Source of the DNA: Magicicada septendecula
Taxonomy: Eukaryota > Arthropoda > Insecta > Hemiptera > Cicadidae
NCBI GenBank assembly: GCA_034769895.1
Contig: CM068367.1
Span: 86,109,654-86,173,653 of the forward strand
DNA: 64,000 nt
Reading direction: 5' to 3'
The notes below the pieces were generated by a model that was not told the DNA's origin, searched no databases, and saw nothing but the letters and a program-made list of their open reading frames with translations. Below are positions 21,455 through 34,338 of this stretch, piece by piece. Position 1 is the stretch's first letter; each line of letters starts with the position of its first letter. Made by a program: the position numbers and the translations under genes.

Positions 21455-21793
21455 ATGAGGGTAATTCCACGTTAAACCAACCAAAAAATAATTATTTTCA
21501 ACCTGACCATTTTTAAATTTGATGAAACTTGCAGGATTTATTCTCTCTATAAATGTAAGTACAAAAATATATTTTTTTTTAATTTTTATGTGACCCCATT
21601 TTTAGTTTTTAATTTTTTTAATTTTAAAAAGTTCGTTTTTTTGGCCTGCAGAACAAGCTTTAATGTATCATAACTTTTGTTCTATAGGTTCTACAGACTT
21701 GTTCTTGGGCTCATTTTTTAGCTCTTTTTAGTGGCTTTAATTTGATATATAACTTGGCAGTTTATAAAAAATTTTTTTTTTTTGAAAAAGTGA

Positions 21794-21795
<2 letters not shown>

Positions 21796-21848
<53 letters not shown>
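21796..21848. repeat. Poly-T tract in left inverted arm
   Basis: About 53 T in a row. The matching place in the right arm (31431-31445) has about 15 A, so this homopolymer grew after insertion. Confidence 0.9.
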
Positions 21849-21853
<5 letters not shown>

Positions 21854-23029
21854 GAAAGTGTTCTTTAAAAATTGTTTTAAAAATATATATGTTGTTCTAC
21901 TGTTTATTATCTACATTTCCTGAAAATTTTAAAGTGGGATCACAAGTTATGGACAAATATGTAAGATACTTAACTGTACCTTTCGTAACTAAATAGCGTT
22001 TAGGTAAAAAAAACTAGTTTTGTTTAATTAAACCAAATGTATTACATAAACTAATGAAAACATACATGACTGAGCTCTTTTAATTAAAGTGGCTATGGTT
22101 TTAAAACTGTCCGACTTGAGTATGCCAATTAGTTTTTATTTCCTCTTTGAACAAGAATTTTTTTTAACAAATCAATACCAAATTAATTTTGGGTTTTTAT
22201 ATTTGTGTGTTTAATGTACTTCAGAGAATTTTTAGTAAGTTTTCAATCATATAATTTTTTTTTAATTAAAAAACTAAAACAATACACTTAAATAAGAATT
22301 TGTTTTTCTAAAAGACATAAATACATTTAAACTAATATATAATTTTAAAATTTTAATTAACTAAATTAAAATTTTAAATAAATAAACTTTAATCATAAAT
22401 AAACTGTGTAAAACTAATAGGCCTAGATGGAATAATTTTCCAATTCCCAAATGAATTGAGTTTCACAGTAACTAGAGAGCAGCTATTTAGATGCGCAAGT
22501 CTCAACAGGCTTGGTTCCTGTCAGTACATGTAAGCCTAGGTACACAGGTCAGCCAAGTCAGTCTGCTTGAATGCTCAGTTCACTTCAGTTTCCAATCGTA
22601 GTGATACAGTTTTAGTGAAGTAGCCAATCTTAGTGTTTTTAGTTTTATAAGTTTAGGTGACTATCATTTTTTTAGTGTTTCTATATTTTTAAAAAGTGGT
22701 TTACAAATTTTTGTAGAATTTTGTTAGTGGTTTTTGTCATTGGAATTAATAAGGTAAAACTTTTTTAAAACCCTCTGAACATTTTCAAGCATTAAAATTT
22801 TATAGGTCTAGCTATTAGGTATATTAGTTACTGCAACTAAATTCAAACTTAGAAGAAAACATGGAAGCGGCTAAAGCAAACCACATCTAAAGGTAGTTTT
22901 CAAGTATATTGTTGCAATCCACTCAAAAAATCAAACCATGATTATTTTAAAAAGAGTTTAAGACCTGATAATGAAAATATTGTCAGCTGTTCTAATACTA
23001 TAAAGCTTGGGGATAGAATATGTGACAGC

Positions 23030-25851
23030 TAGGGTTGCCAGGTGGCCGGGAAATCCGGGAAAATCCCGGAATTTTATGTCTGGTACCGTGTCCAGTAATT
23101 ACACTTTACTGTCCCGACATTCCCGAATACTAGTTTTTTTTTCACAAAATTATGATTACGAAGCTAAACCAGAGAAGCCAACAAAGCATCCGACTGGCGC
23201 TTGCGCAATAACCATAGAATTAGCGCTGAGTCGGTAAAGGCGGGCACGCTCCCCACTACCGCCTCCCGCACAAAGCCCGTGAGCGCTTTCTTCTTCACTC
23301 GTGTTTTGTTTTGATTCAAAGTGGACGTGTGCGAAAAAATATTTTTCAATATGGAACCATTGTCGTTACCATCAACGAGCAAAAAAAGATTCACGGGTTT
23401 TAATAACAAGTGGACAAATGATCCTGATTTTAAAGACTGGATAGAGAAAAAAAATGAGTATACTGCAATTTGTAAAACATGCAACTCAGATATCGCCATT
23501 CAGTATGAAGGTCGCCGCGCGTTGACAGTAAGTAATTTATTTTAACGATAACAGCCGCAAATTTAAACAGAATTAAACAATTTTTCGTATGCAGCCCTCA
23601 TTTGTAGAGCACTCAAAGTCTGTTGTTTTTCGTGAAAATCAATTAAGGGTAGGGGGTAGTTTACCTGCAACGTTTTATATTTTAACAAGACTAATTTTTA
23701 TTTATATGTCATGTGTACTGCGTTATCGGCAACAAAGATGTAGTTTATTGTTAAAATTCCTTCCCGGTTTATTTGGCATGTTCTAATGTTTTATCATAAT
23801 TTTTATTCCATTGTTTTAGGTTCACGCCAATAGTATTAAACATAAAAAGACGGTGTCAGCCAAAGTAACTTCAAAATGCATGGACAACTTTTTCATAAAA
23901 AAAGATACAAAGGAAGACATTTTGATCTTAAGTGCGGAAGTAGGATTAATTTATCACAATGTAAAACATGGTTTGAGTTACAATAGTTTAGACTGCATGA
24001 CAAAAAATATACATAAAATTATTCCGGATAGTCAGATAACTGCAAAAATGACATGTGGACGTACTAAGGCCTCAGCAATCACACGCAATGTTTTAGGACC
24101 CTATTCGCGGGAAAAGTTAATCTCTGAATTAAAAGAATTCTATTATTTTTCAGTAGGCTCAGACACATCGAACGTTGGCAATATAAAAACATTTCTGTAT
24201 GCCGTTCAGTATTTTAACAATAAAAAAGGTATATGCCAAAAATTGTTGGACTTTTACGAAGACGCTAATGAAACATCGCTTGATATATATCAATGCCTTA
24301 AAAAAATCACTGCTGATGCCGGCCTTAGTATTAATCAAATAAGTGCATACAGTGCAGATAATGCTTCTGTAAATTACGGCATACATAATTCTGTGTATCA
24401 GAAGTTGAAAATGGAAAACGAGCATGTTTTCAAAGCCAATTGTAATTGTCACATAATAAATAATTGTGTGAAGTATGCAGTGCAAGGTCTTCATGTTGAC
24501 GTGGAAAGCATCGTCATGAAAATTTATAGTGAATTTAGTTCGTCAGCTTTGCAAACAAAAAAATTAAAAGAATGCTTTGAATTTGCTCAAATAGAATATA
24601 AACAGTTACTAAGATATGTTCCTACAAGGTGGTTGTCACTTTTGCCAGCCATAGATCGATTAGTGCATAGTTGGCCGGCAGTTAAATATTATTTTTTGGA
24701 AAAAGGTCCAAATAACTGCACAGGGTGCTATGGGAATTTATTTCTGAAGATTGCGATGATAATGAAGTGAATAATGAAGAAGAGTATAAAAAAGAAGGTA
24801 TGAATGACTGTTACATTTTCTTCTTGAGTAATGTATTGCCTGAATTTAATAAAGTGATATTGCTATTAGAAAATGATAGTTACACTATTTTGGACATTGA
24901 TCATGCAATGCAAAGTCTTCTTGACCAATTAAAAAACAGGCTAGCTGATAATTTTTTTGGAAGTAAAGTCAGAGGCATTTTTAGAAACCTTACAGAAAAC
25001 CAAAGGCATAAATTCACATCACAGGCACACATTTTCCTGCAAAGAGCAATTAAATATTTAGAAGAGAGATATGATTTTGGGCCTAATGGAATTTACAAAA
25101 AAATTGGGCTTTTGTCCCTTAACTCAGAGGAATTGAAATTGACATGGGAAGTGCTCTCCGAATTTCCTATGATGTTGAAAATTGAAGATGCGGTTAACAT
25201 AGATTCCCTTTATACAGAGTTCGCATGTTTGAAAGCTGTTTTTGAGGTCCTTCCAAAAGACTTGCCGAACGATAAAATCTGGGCCTATTTCTTTAGAACA
25301 AACATTTCTAATGATTTTGTAAATTTAAAGAAAATAATTGGTTTCGTTTTTTCAATTCCAACAAGCAACGCCTTTTGTGAGAGAATTTTTAGCCTGTTAA
25401 ATAATTTATGGTCTAAAGAGCGAAACAAAATGTCCATGGATTTGATTAAATCTGAACTAAAAACTCGTATCAATTTTGAAGAGTCTTGCTCAGAAATTTT
25501 ATCAGTTTTACAACGCAGTGATGGAGAAAAACTTGTGAGAATGGCAAAATCTAATGATAAATATTTTAACAAGTAGTTGATTAAGATCTATTTTGATTAA
25601 TGATGATTTTAATGTAGCCAAGCCAAAGAGTTACCTAAAATACAATTTTTTTGACATTAATTTGCATTTTTCTTTTCCCTTTAAAAATACCACTAAAATA
25701 CCCAGTAATTTTAATATATTTTTCTATCGTCCGTCCAACAGTTGGAGTTAGAACTTGAACTCCAACTCCCACTCAGTTCGTAACCCCAGAAATGTCCCGG
25801 AAATGGTAAGACTATATCCTGGAAATGGTAAGCCTGTACCTGGCAACCCTA
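23030..25851 (+). mobile_element. hAT transposon (8-bp duplication)
   Basis: A 2822-bp element with ends TAGGGTTGCCAGGT and ACCTGGCAACCCTA. It is flanked by perfect 8-bp duplications, GTGACAGC at 22022+1000 (22-29 of the 23000 block) and 25852-25859. It entered the zinc-finger coding part of the Sola-like transposase. The ends also hold repeated CCCGGAAAT-like motifs on both sides (23047-23075 and 25795-25830), which could be subterminal transposase-binding sites. Confidence 0.95.
23351..25576 (+). pseudogene. hAT transposase (two exons, one visible frameshift)
   Basis: Exon 1 (23351-23527) starts MEPLSLPSTSKKRFTGF and carries the C-x2-C half of a BED-type finger (AICKTCNSD). A GTAAGT donor and TTTTAG acceptor at 23819 define a 292-bp intron. 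Exon 2 supplies the H-x4-H half (VHANSIKHKK). The DDE/alpha-helical hAT domain follows, including ADNASVNYG (about 24355) and FKANCNCHIINNCVKYA, then RYVPTRWLSLLPAIDRL. The dimerisation domain near the C terminus reads VFSIPTSNAFCERIFSLLNN. The only damage I see is a one-base frame change near 24725 (two ORFs overlap there: 23853-24770 and 24725-25576). If that is a sequencing error, the gene could be intact. It resembles the KIAA1586/ZBED-like hAT group. Confidence 0.85.
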
Positions 25852-28324
25852 GTGACAGCTGTCGCAAGGCAATCCTTAAGTTGCCTAAACTGGATGAGGT
25901 AGAATAATGGCAGTCTGACAGCTCAGAATATGAAGACAATGATAACAATGTTGAAACAATAGAAAAATATCAACTCCACAGAAGGAAGAAGCTACTGATG
26001 CAGTAAACATAAGTTTAGTTGCAACTGATGAAACTCCAATAAAAAAAAAGCGTTTAACAGAGAAGAAGTACCCTGAGGAAAAACTAAAAAAAAATAACTG
26101 AAGCTTTCAGAACCAAACTTATGAGCCTTAGTCCATGCAGTCAGATTGAAGAAAACCTGATATAGGTAGAGAAATGATAAATCAGCTTAAAAAAAATTTC
26201 ACAGTACTTCTGACAAAAGCTTAAAAATGCAAATTCTGACTACTTTACCTCAAAGTTGGACCTCGATCCAGATTGAAACTGAATTTGGTGTGTCTAACTT
26301 TATTGCAAGAAAAGTAAAAAAACTTGTAAAGGAAAAGGGTATAATGTCATCACCAGATCCACGCCCAGGAAAAACTCTAGATCTAGCAACCGTAGAGTTA
26401 GTAAAAGAGTTTTATGAAAACGATGAGGTTAGCCGTCAAATGCCCGGACTGAAAGACTTTGTATCAGTCAAAATAGATGGAAAGCGCACTCATGTTCAAA
26501 AGTTTTTACTTCTTTGTACTCTAAGAGAACTTTATGTACTGTTCAAGGAAAGATATCTGGAAAGAAAAATTGGATTTACAAAGTTCTGCGAACTTAGGTC
26601 AAAACAATGTGTCCTAGCTGGATCAAGTGGAACACATTCAGTATGCGTGTGTATGACTCACCAAAATGCCAAGCTGATGATGGACCAGTGCAAAATACCC
26701 CAACTAACTTCTGGAGAGCCCTCAATAAAGACCTATAAAGATTTGACTTCCAGCATTGTTTGCAAAGATTCAACACCTAGATGCCACTTCGTCAAATGTG
26801 AAAAGTGCCCAGGTAGTGAAAAGCTAAAAGAACATTTTCAAAATTGTTTTGAGGAGGAGTGTATTGAAAACGTGACATTCAAGGAATGGATGCAAATTGA
26901 CAACAAAACAACTTTAGAAACAGTAACAATGCCAATTAATGATTTTGTGGACAGATTATTTGAGAGTTTGCCAAAACTGCTACGCCACTCTTTCATTGCC
27001 AAACAACAACCAGCTTATTTGAAGCAGGTTAAGGATAATATCCTGCCAGATGAGTACATAGTGATATGCGATTTTGCTGAAAATTATTCTTTTGTCCTAC
27101 AAGATGCTGTACAAGGATTTAACTGGAACAACGCACAAGCAACCATTCATCCAATTATCATATACTATAGAGGTGAAGATAAAGAAAAGTTTGAACACAT
27201 AAACCTAGTTATCATTAGTGGTTGTGTGTCTCACAATATAGTGGCTGTGCACCTGTTTCAACGCATGATGACTGACTTTTTAAAGCAGAAACTTCCATCA
27301 CAGCCGCAAAAAATTCATTATTTCTCAGATGGAGCAGCATCCCAATACAAAAATAAGTATAACTTCCTCAACCTTTGTTTTCATAAGGTAGACTTTGATG
27401 TAGAAGCAGAATGGAATTTCTTCGCTTCATCACATGGGAAAAATGTTTGTGATGGGGTAGGGGGAACGGTTAAGCGCCTCGCTGCCCAAGCTAGTTTGCG
27501 AATGGTCTACAATGATCAAATAATGACTCCTCGCCAGCTTTATGATTGGGCAAAGGAGAATATTCCATCTGTTAACTTCCTCTATACAACACAAGAAGAC
27601 CATGAAACTGAGAACACCTTTTTGGAACAACGACTGGTGAATGCTAAAACCATCAAAGGGACCCAACAGCTTCATTCTTTTATACCTGTCGGAAGTACTA
27701 CAAAACTTAACGTTACGGAATACAGTTTTGCAACTGAAACAAAAGAAGAAAGTGTTGTCTCTTGAGGAAAAAAATGAGCAGTTAGAACTTAGTGAAATAG
27801 TTGGGTTTGTGACTTGGAACTATTCAAATCAGTGGTGGTTAGGCTGTGTGCTCGGGATCGAAAATGAGTTCATAAATATAAGCTTATTGAAACCACAAGG
27901 CCCTTCCCCTTCATTCAAGTACCCCCAGTTTCCAGACATATTGGGTGTGAGTAGATCAGATGTCCTAACTAAAGTTGATCCCATAACACAAACTGGAAGA
28001 GTTTATAAACTTACAACTCATGAATTGGAAAAAGCCAGCAAAATTCTTGCTCAAAGAAGAAATAAAAACTAATTGGCTTACTCACGTCGGACAGTTTTAA
28101 AACCACAGCCACTTTTAAAGAGCTCAGTCATGTATGTTTTCATTAGTTTATATAATACATTTGGTTTAATTAAACAAAACTAGTTTTTTTTTACCTAAAT
28201 GCTATTTAGTTACGAAAGGTACAGTTAAGTATCTTACATATTTGTCCATAACTTGTGATCCCATAGTGATCGCACTTTAAAATTTTCAGGAAATGTAGAT
28301 AATAAACAGTAGAATAACATATAT

Positions 28325-31300
28325 TGTTACAACACAAATAAGCCACCCCAGTACCAGGGATAAAAAAGATAATTCTAAATGTAAAAATACTTCATATCAA
28401 ATAAAATGTTTAAAAATAAATAAAATATAAATATTATGACACGACGAACGACGATATTACCCAACCCAAGTGACTGACCCAACAACAGAAAACAAAGAGG
28501 AAGGGAACCACGAAAAATACACAAGAGAAAAAGGTGATTGACCAAACAAATAGGAACTAACAAAAGAAGGTAAGAAACCAGAACCAAGGAAGAATAAAAG
28601 GAAGTGAACTAAATAGAAATTAAACCAGATGAGAAGAGGAGAACCGAATCAAGATGAAGACAACTGAAGTAGAAGAAGATGAAGAGGAAGAATGAAGAGG
28701 AGACAAAGTGAAACCAAGAAGTAACAAACACCACATATAAAAGGGAGAAATGGTATACTCAAAGATAGAATACTGTAATTAAACCCCAAATAATTATCCA
28801 CTAATGAAAACAAAGATTACTGGTAGTAAATGAAATAATTTATGTACCTGTTTTAAACTAAAGACAATTAAAAAGTAACTTAGTGAAGAAAAGTACACTA
28901 ACCCAATTATTAAAGTTAGATTTAATGAAATGTAAATAACCAAATGTCATTAATGATTAGTATTATGTTATAAAGAAATAGTGAGAAATAATGGAGAAAT
29001 AAGTATAGGGATTACCCACTAAGTAACACTTAATATAAACACTGAAACAAAATAAAGTGCAATAGTGAAAGTGTAAATACCCCAAAATAGTGAGTGTATC
29101 AGTGATAAACACCAGTTAGTTAAAAGTGAAAGTGATACGTGGAAAAGGATATTATCAGTAATAAAAATGTATTAATAGATAAGAAAACACTTAATAAATC
29201 ATTGATAAACCAATCAGCGATGTAAGTGAGCTTATGAACAATCATATAATTAAGAATAATTAAAAAATAGTATTTAAAATAGAGATAAGTAAAGGATGTA
29301 GTATTATTCAGGGAGAAAGCCCATGTAAAAACAGTTGGTGTTAACATGGAATGGAGGAAGGTAGTAGTAATAAAATAAGAATTTGCATTAAAATTAAGTA
29401 TACAATTAATAAATCACCCCATGTTAGAAGGGAAATAAATTTAATGAGTTTAAAAGAAGTGATGATGTTTCTCACTCAAGGTAATAGCAAAAGAATGAAA
29501 TGAATGTTAAACCAACAGTAACTAATAACTTATAAAGAATTGTTTGTTTTAATGTTATGAATAGGATATGGCTGAAACAAACTTGCAGTCCATAAGCCTA
29601 ATTGTTATATTTTAAAATATGTATAATGAAAACTATATTGACTTGTAATTAAAACACAAACAGAATCAAAACGGAACACAAACAATTATAATAAAGTGAA
29701 GCCCATCAGGCTGAATTAAAATGTAATTTAAAAGAAATAAGTAAAATACCATCATGGCTACTTTTGGCTATGAAAATGTATAACTGTCAGACACACACAA
29801 ATGTCAAATGTAACAAATTCACAAGGAAATTTACAAATCTAAGATAAGTAAATAGCCAGTAATTATATGTAAATCATTTTAAAAGAGATATGTTATTATA
29901 AAAGTTTAATTTAAAAGAGATATGTAATTTATCAAATGTCAAATATTTAGACTAAAGTTAATGTATAATAGAATATGACCTTATGAGGTATCATTTTAAA
30001 CTTTGAAAGGAAAGAAATATAATAGTGATATTATATATTACCCCAAAAGGAAGATAGAGGAATAGAACCATTAAGAAAATATACAATAAATTTGAATAAA
30101 AATTTCAAATCTCATAACAATGCTTTCAATCGAGGCCTTAACCAATCAAAGGGTTTCTGTTACCATAGTTGAATACCAATTTTCCGTTAAATTTATTAGA
30201 CTTGAAAAAATAACGCGTGGGTAAGCGGTACGCAAGATTGTGATGACTAAAATTTTACATTAAAAAGTTCAAAAGACGTTCAGAAATCGCCAACAAGAAC
30301 CAATGACGAGTAGATGCAGAGCTTCTAATTAAATGATGTCATGGAACCAAATAAAAGAAATTAAATAGCAGAAAGTCCCAAGACGAGATAGAAGAAGATG
30401 CCCGAAGTCTAAAACAGCCCAAAATTGCAGAATTTCCATCACCCCAGTCGACAACATATCATCACTGTCTGAACTGATAAGTATCAACTAAATTCCTTTA
30501 TCCCAGAAACCAAATTACTTTAAATATTTCTCAAGTCAATCAAAATTTCTCACTATTAAACAAAATTAATTTTCTTTCAAAGGTTTAGTGCATAATCAAC
30601 TTACGTAAAACATTTGTTAATTAAAATATAACCTCGCATTAGTGTGCGAAGTTTGTAACAACTAATACGACACTACCGAACAATTTGTAAAAACACTTTA
30701 TACTATTGAAGTACATATAAGGTATGGTAGTGTACTTTTTTAATGTAACCAACTTTTATGTTTTATTTTATAATCCAAAGGACCCCAGATTTTGAACAGA
30801 TTAATATATTGTATGTAAACAGAGGCCATGACGGCATTAAAATAATTTGTTTCAAAACCAATTTTGCCAACTTTGAGATGTGTGTTTCATGTTCTAAGCC
30901 AGAGCAATTTGTTATTAAATCATTTATAATCCTTTTGTCATATTAATTAATGACTGAATTTGCATTAAAATTACAGTACAGAGTATTACCATCGTTTTAT
31001 TTCGTAGGACGTTGTAGAATATATGTGTGTTAGCAATTTTTATTAAGTAACCAACTAGCGCTCTTCACGAGTGGACAATACGACAAGCAGTACAGCGGCG
31101 GGAACCATTCGAACGCTCCAGCCGTCAACGCTAACAACACTTATTAGCTTATAATTTAACAAATTTAATTGTTTTAATTTAAACAATTTGGCGCCACCCA
31201 GGATTCGCAACCCCTATGCATAAACAGGTAGGTTGTACTGATAATTTAGACCACGCTACGGACTTCAGTAGTGACAACCATTATTGTAACGACCGGTGTG

Positions 31301-31392
31301 AGGCGAACACACCACATTAACACTTATACACATAAAAAAACAAGTGTAAACATTTTACAGGATACGACCGAGTCTTTTTTCATAACGTTACA
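28325..31392 (+). mobile_element. Solo LTR B2 (gypsy-type)
   Basis: A 3068-bp unit, TGTTACAACAC to CGTTACA, lying inside the right inverted arm of the Sola-like element. The uninterrupted left arm shows the pre-insertion sequence. The target duplication is short and imperfect (ATAT at 28321-28324, GTAT at 31393-31396). It is homologous to B1 but ends at the first CGTTACA, without the extra modules and without the GAA expansion. No coding ORF. Confidence 0.85.
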
Positions 31393-31777
31393 GTATTTTA
31401 AAAACAATTTTTAAAGAACACTTTCATATTAAAAAAAAAAAAAAATTTACTTTTTTCAAAAAAACTTTTTTTTTATAAACTCTGTCAAGTTATATATCAA
31501 ATTAAAGCCACTAAAAAGAGCTAAATAATGAGCCCAGGAACAAGTCTGTAGGACCTATAGAACAAAAGTTATGATGCATTAAAGCTTGTTCCGCAAGCCA
31601 AAAAAACGAACTTTTTTAAAATTTAAAAAATTAAAAACTAAAAAATGGGGTCACATAAAAATTAAAAAAAATATTTTTGTACTTACATTTATAGAGAGAA
31701 TAAATCCTGCAATTTTCATCAAATTTAAAAATGGTCAGGTTGAGTCACTGGTTGGTTTGACATGGAATGACCCATGA

Positions 31778-32160
31778 TACAATTTGAAACATGGTGAATT
31801 GAAATATTATATTGTTAAATATCATATTTGAATAAAATCTAAAATATTACATACTACATAATGTACAAGTACATGTAAACTTTGTAATATGCAATTTAAA
31901 ATACAGGTTAAGAGGAAGCGTCAGTAATACATAATGTGTCAGAGAAAATGTTAATACATAAGTCAGTAAATGTATCTATAGGTAAGTTAGCAGACATGAA
32001 TCAACTGTTTTTCTGCCAGTGGCACATGTTATGTAATGCGCACATGTGAACAGAGAAACCTACTTCAGTTTTTTTCAAGAAATTGTGGAGGTTATTGCGT
32101 TTGTACTTAAAAAAAAAATCAGCAGAATTGTTTAGTTTATTAATATATCTTCTGGTTTAT
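31778..32160. other. Unassigned AT-rich DNA between transposons
   Basis: No gene is seen. It may be the 5' part of the DDE transposon whose coding remnant starts near 32160. Confidence 0.4.
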
Positions 32161-33038
32161 CCCCCTAAAAACATCCATGAAAGAAAATAAGACCAATTTA
32201 GACGATTTTGATAAAGGTACTACTCAAAAAATTATTTATGAATGTTGCACAACAGAGGAGGAAAGACAACATTAAAAGTTATTTAAGAATTTTGAAAGAA
32301 CAAATTAATTTTAATGGTATTGTATCTAGCCTGAGGAACATTATTTGTCAAACTGTATTTTGATGGAAGCTGACGAAAACAGTAGAAAATGCTTACTAGA
32401 GAAACCGACAATAGAAAGTTAAAAGTTGATTATATAAGAAAAGTATGGTAATGCAGAGAAAAACAGTGGCCCATAGTTACACAGATAAAATATGTTTTCA
32501 CAGTTCGTTAGTTCAAAAACATGGACATATAATGATGAAATTAGCCTGAAAATCCCAATAAACAAAGGATAATGGGAGATTGTAGTTCATGCTGTTGGTG
32601 AAAATGGGTGGTGTGTTCCTAATGAGCTCTTAATGTTTAAATCAGGTTCCATAAAAAAAACTATTATCACAACTTGAATTTTTAAAATTATGAAGTGGAT
32701 TACTGAAATGCTTAATCCGATCGTAAATCAGAACAGTGTAGTAGTAGTAACTACGTCCAGTAACTAGTAAATTCACTTCCAACATTCATTAACAAAAAGA
32801 CAGGCATGATTAACTGTTTAGTAAAATATGGAATTCCTTGTTGTCCATTTGTGTTAAATTGAAAGCTGTATGCACTAATTAAACAAAATAAACATGCACA
32901 CAAAACCTTTAAAATAGATGCTATTTTTGCAGAATGTGGACAATCCCTTTTACCACTTCTACCCTACCACCCCAATCTTAGTCTACAGAAATGATTTGTT
33001 TCTTCATGAAGGAATCTCTTAAAAACAAAAAAAGCCAT
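32160..33038 (+). pseudogene. IS630/Tc1-mariner-type transposase remnant, first part
   Basis: Short frames in order resemble a common insect DDE transposase. HYLSNCILMEADENSRKC is at about 32340. IVVHAVGENGWCVPNELLMF is at about 32580 and holds the 'I-V-H-A-G-x-x-x-G-(F/W)' block. MEFLVVHLC is at about 32830, and FKIDAIFAECGQSLLPLLPY at about 32910, close to the last catalytic region. Several stops and shifts are present. The BEL element at 33039-45434 cuts it, and the C-terminal part continues at 45435. Confidence 0.6.
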
Positions 33039-33487
33039 TGGTTAAACTTTGTACTTGTTTAAACTTTGTACTTAGAATATCTGAATTGCGGTGCGTGCAG
33101 TGACGTCATTTTCTCCCCCGCTAAACTGCTGCCAGCTTGTACTGCAGGCTCTGGACGGGCAACTTGCCTTCAGTTCACCAGCCGCGGCTACATAATTATT
33201 TTCAATATTCCAAAATTTTAGCATGATCATCATGCGCTAATACTTAGGCGATCTCGGCCTCTATTCACGATTATGGATTTCAATATTTAATTCTACCTTA
33301 TTTCTCAGGCATTTATGCCGTGCTACACTGCACGCACCATGCAATTATTTTCTAACAATTTTCAATAAACAATTAACTCAAAGAACATATACAGTCCACT
33401 TCGTTATTTCATTTCTTCCCAGCTAACTCATCACCTAGCGTTATAAGACCAACTCAAGATTACTTCGAGAGCATCTAAGACGTAACA
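33039..33487 (+). repeat. BEL/Pao 5' LTR
   Basis: A 449-bp LTR starting TGGTTAAACTTTG with an internal direct repeat 'gtttaaactttgtactt', ending GACGTAACA. The primer-binding site probably begins at about 33490 (TGGTCCTCAAGGCCGG). Polyadenylation-type AATAAA occurs near 33364. Confidence 0.88.
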
Positions 33488-34338
33488 TTTGTGGTCCTCA
33501 AGGCCGGATCCGGATCGTGATTCGGACTAAGATTTTCATCTATATTTCATTTAATGGGCCCAAACAACGTTTGGTTCAAGCCCAAATATTCTCAAACTTA
33601 AGATTGCTGGCCATTGCATGCCTTCACTGTTTTCGAAATACTTCATACTTGACATTACAAGATTCTGCAGAGCATCATCTCTGAGACAGCAAGACACTAC
33701 AAGTCATCATCATTTGTCGTACAGCAGCGAAATTCTAGAACTTCAAAATTAAACGGAGAGCTACAGCTTCAAGCGTTACCCGACCAGCAGAAACAAGAGT
33801 TGCGCGAACATCTAAGGACTGCCGAACAGGATCACCAAGGAAACAACAGGATCGGAGCCATCTTGAACACGCCGGGATTCACAATCCACGTGACTATGAA
33901 CTTGCATTTCTTATAATTTTTCATTTCTAATTTTTATGTACAGCAAAGTCAGTAATATTTTAGCACATAATTAATAGCATTTAATATAAGATCATTAATA
34001 ATTTTTACATAAACAGAAATTAGTGTCAAGTGGCCATAGACTTATATTTTTACCTAAATTTTCATTTACGCAGCTTTACAATAATGCACTCAGAAACTTA
34101 AGTAATGTGATGAAGCTATATGTATATTTTCACTTTGAATGAGTCATATTTTCAATAACTTCCATAACTATTTTTTAAAGAAAATAAGTACCTATTATAA
34201 TAAGTAATAGATTAAGTTGCATACCGATCACTGGCTCCCGCATCATATCAGCATTTAGTAAAGTATTCAAATTTACAACAATTGTTCACCTGCTCTATAT
34301 TTAGCTATCGTTTTCGAATCACAGTTTGCATTTCGGTC

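Larger units (their letters stand above)
22861..28072 (+). pseudogene. Sola-like DDE transposase (interrupted by hAT)
   Basis: An N-terminal zinc-finger-like part lies at 22861-23029 (QVYCCNPLKKSNHDYF ... GDRICDS). It is cut by the hAT insertion and resumes at 25860 with CRKAILKLPK, completing a C-x2-C pair. After a damaged acidic stretch, 26227-27765 is open for 512 residues. A helix-turn-helix (WTSIQIETEFGVSNFIARKV) comes first, then a cysteine-rich block (CHFVKCEKCPGSEK). The catalytic core follows: VICDFAENYSF (about 27065), YFSDGAASQYKNKYNF (about 27320) and FASSHGKNVCDGVGGTVKR (about 27425), which probably supply the acidic triad. A frameshift near 27750 leads into the last domain (EIVGFVTWNYSNQWWLGCVL) ending at 28072. 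Known: this protein type is common and uncharacterised in arthropod genomes. The triad assignment is inference. The core is undamaged, so the loss of function is due mainly to the N-terminal insertion and stops. Confidence 0.7.
21459..31773 (+). mobile_element. Sola-like DNA transposon with long inverted repeats, carrying two later insertions
   Basis: The element begins GGGTAATTCCACGTTAAACC and ends with the inverse of GGGTCATTCCATGTCAAACC. A 4-bp target duplication (ATGA at 21455-21458 and 31774-31777) flanks it. The inverted arms are about 0.65 kb: 21459-22114 against 28087-28324 plus 31393-31773, the right arm being split by solo LTR B2. The transposase gene lies between the arms and its stop codon is only 15 bp from the right arm. 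Without the hAT and B2 insertions the element would be about 4.4 kb. The 4-bp duplication and DDE domain favour Sola. Kolobok and hAT do not fit, because they make TTAA and 8-bp duplications. Confidence 0.82.
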
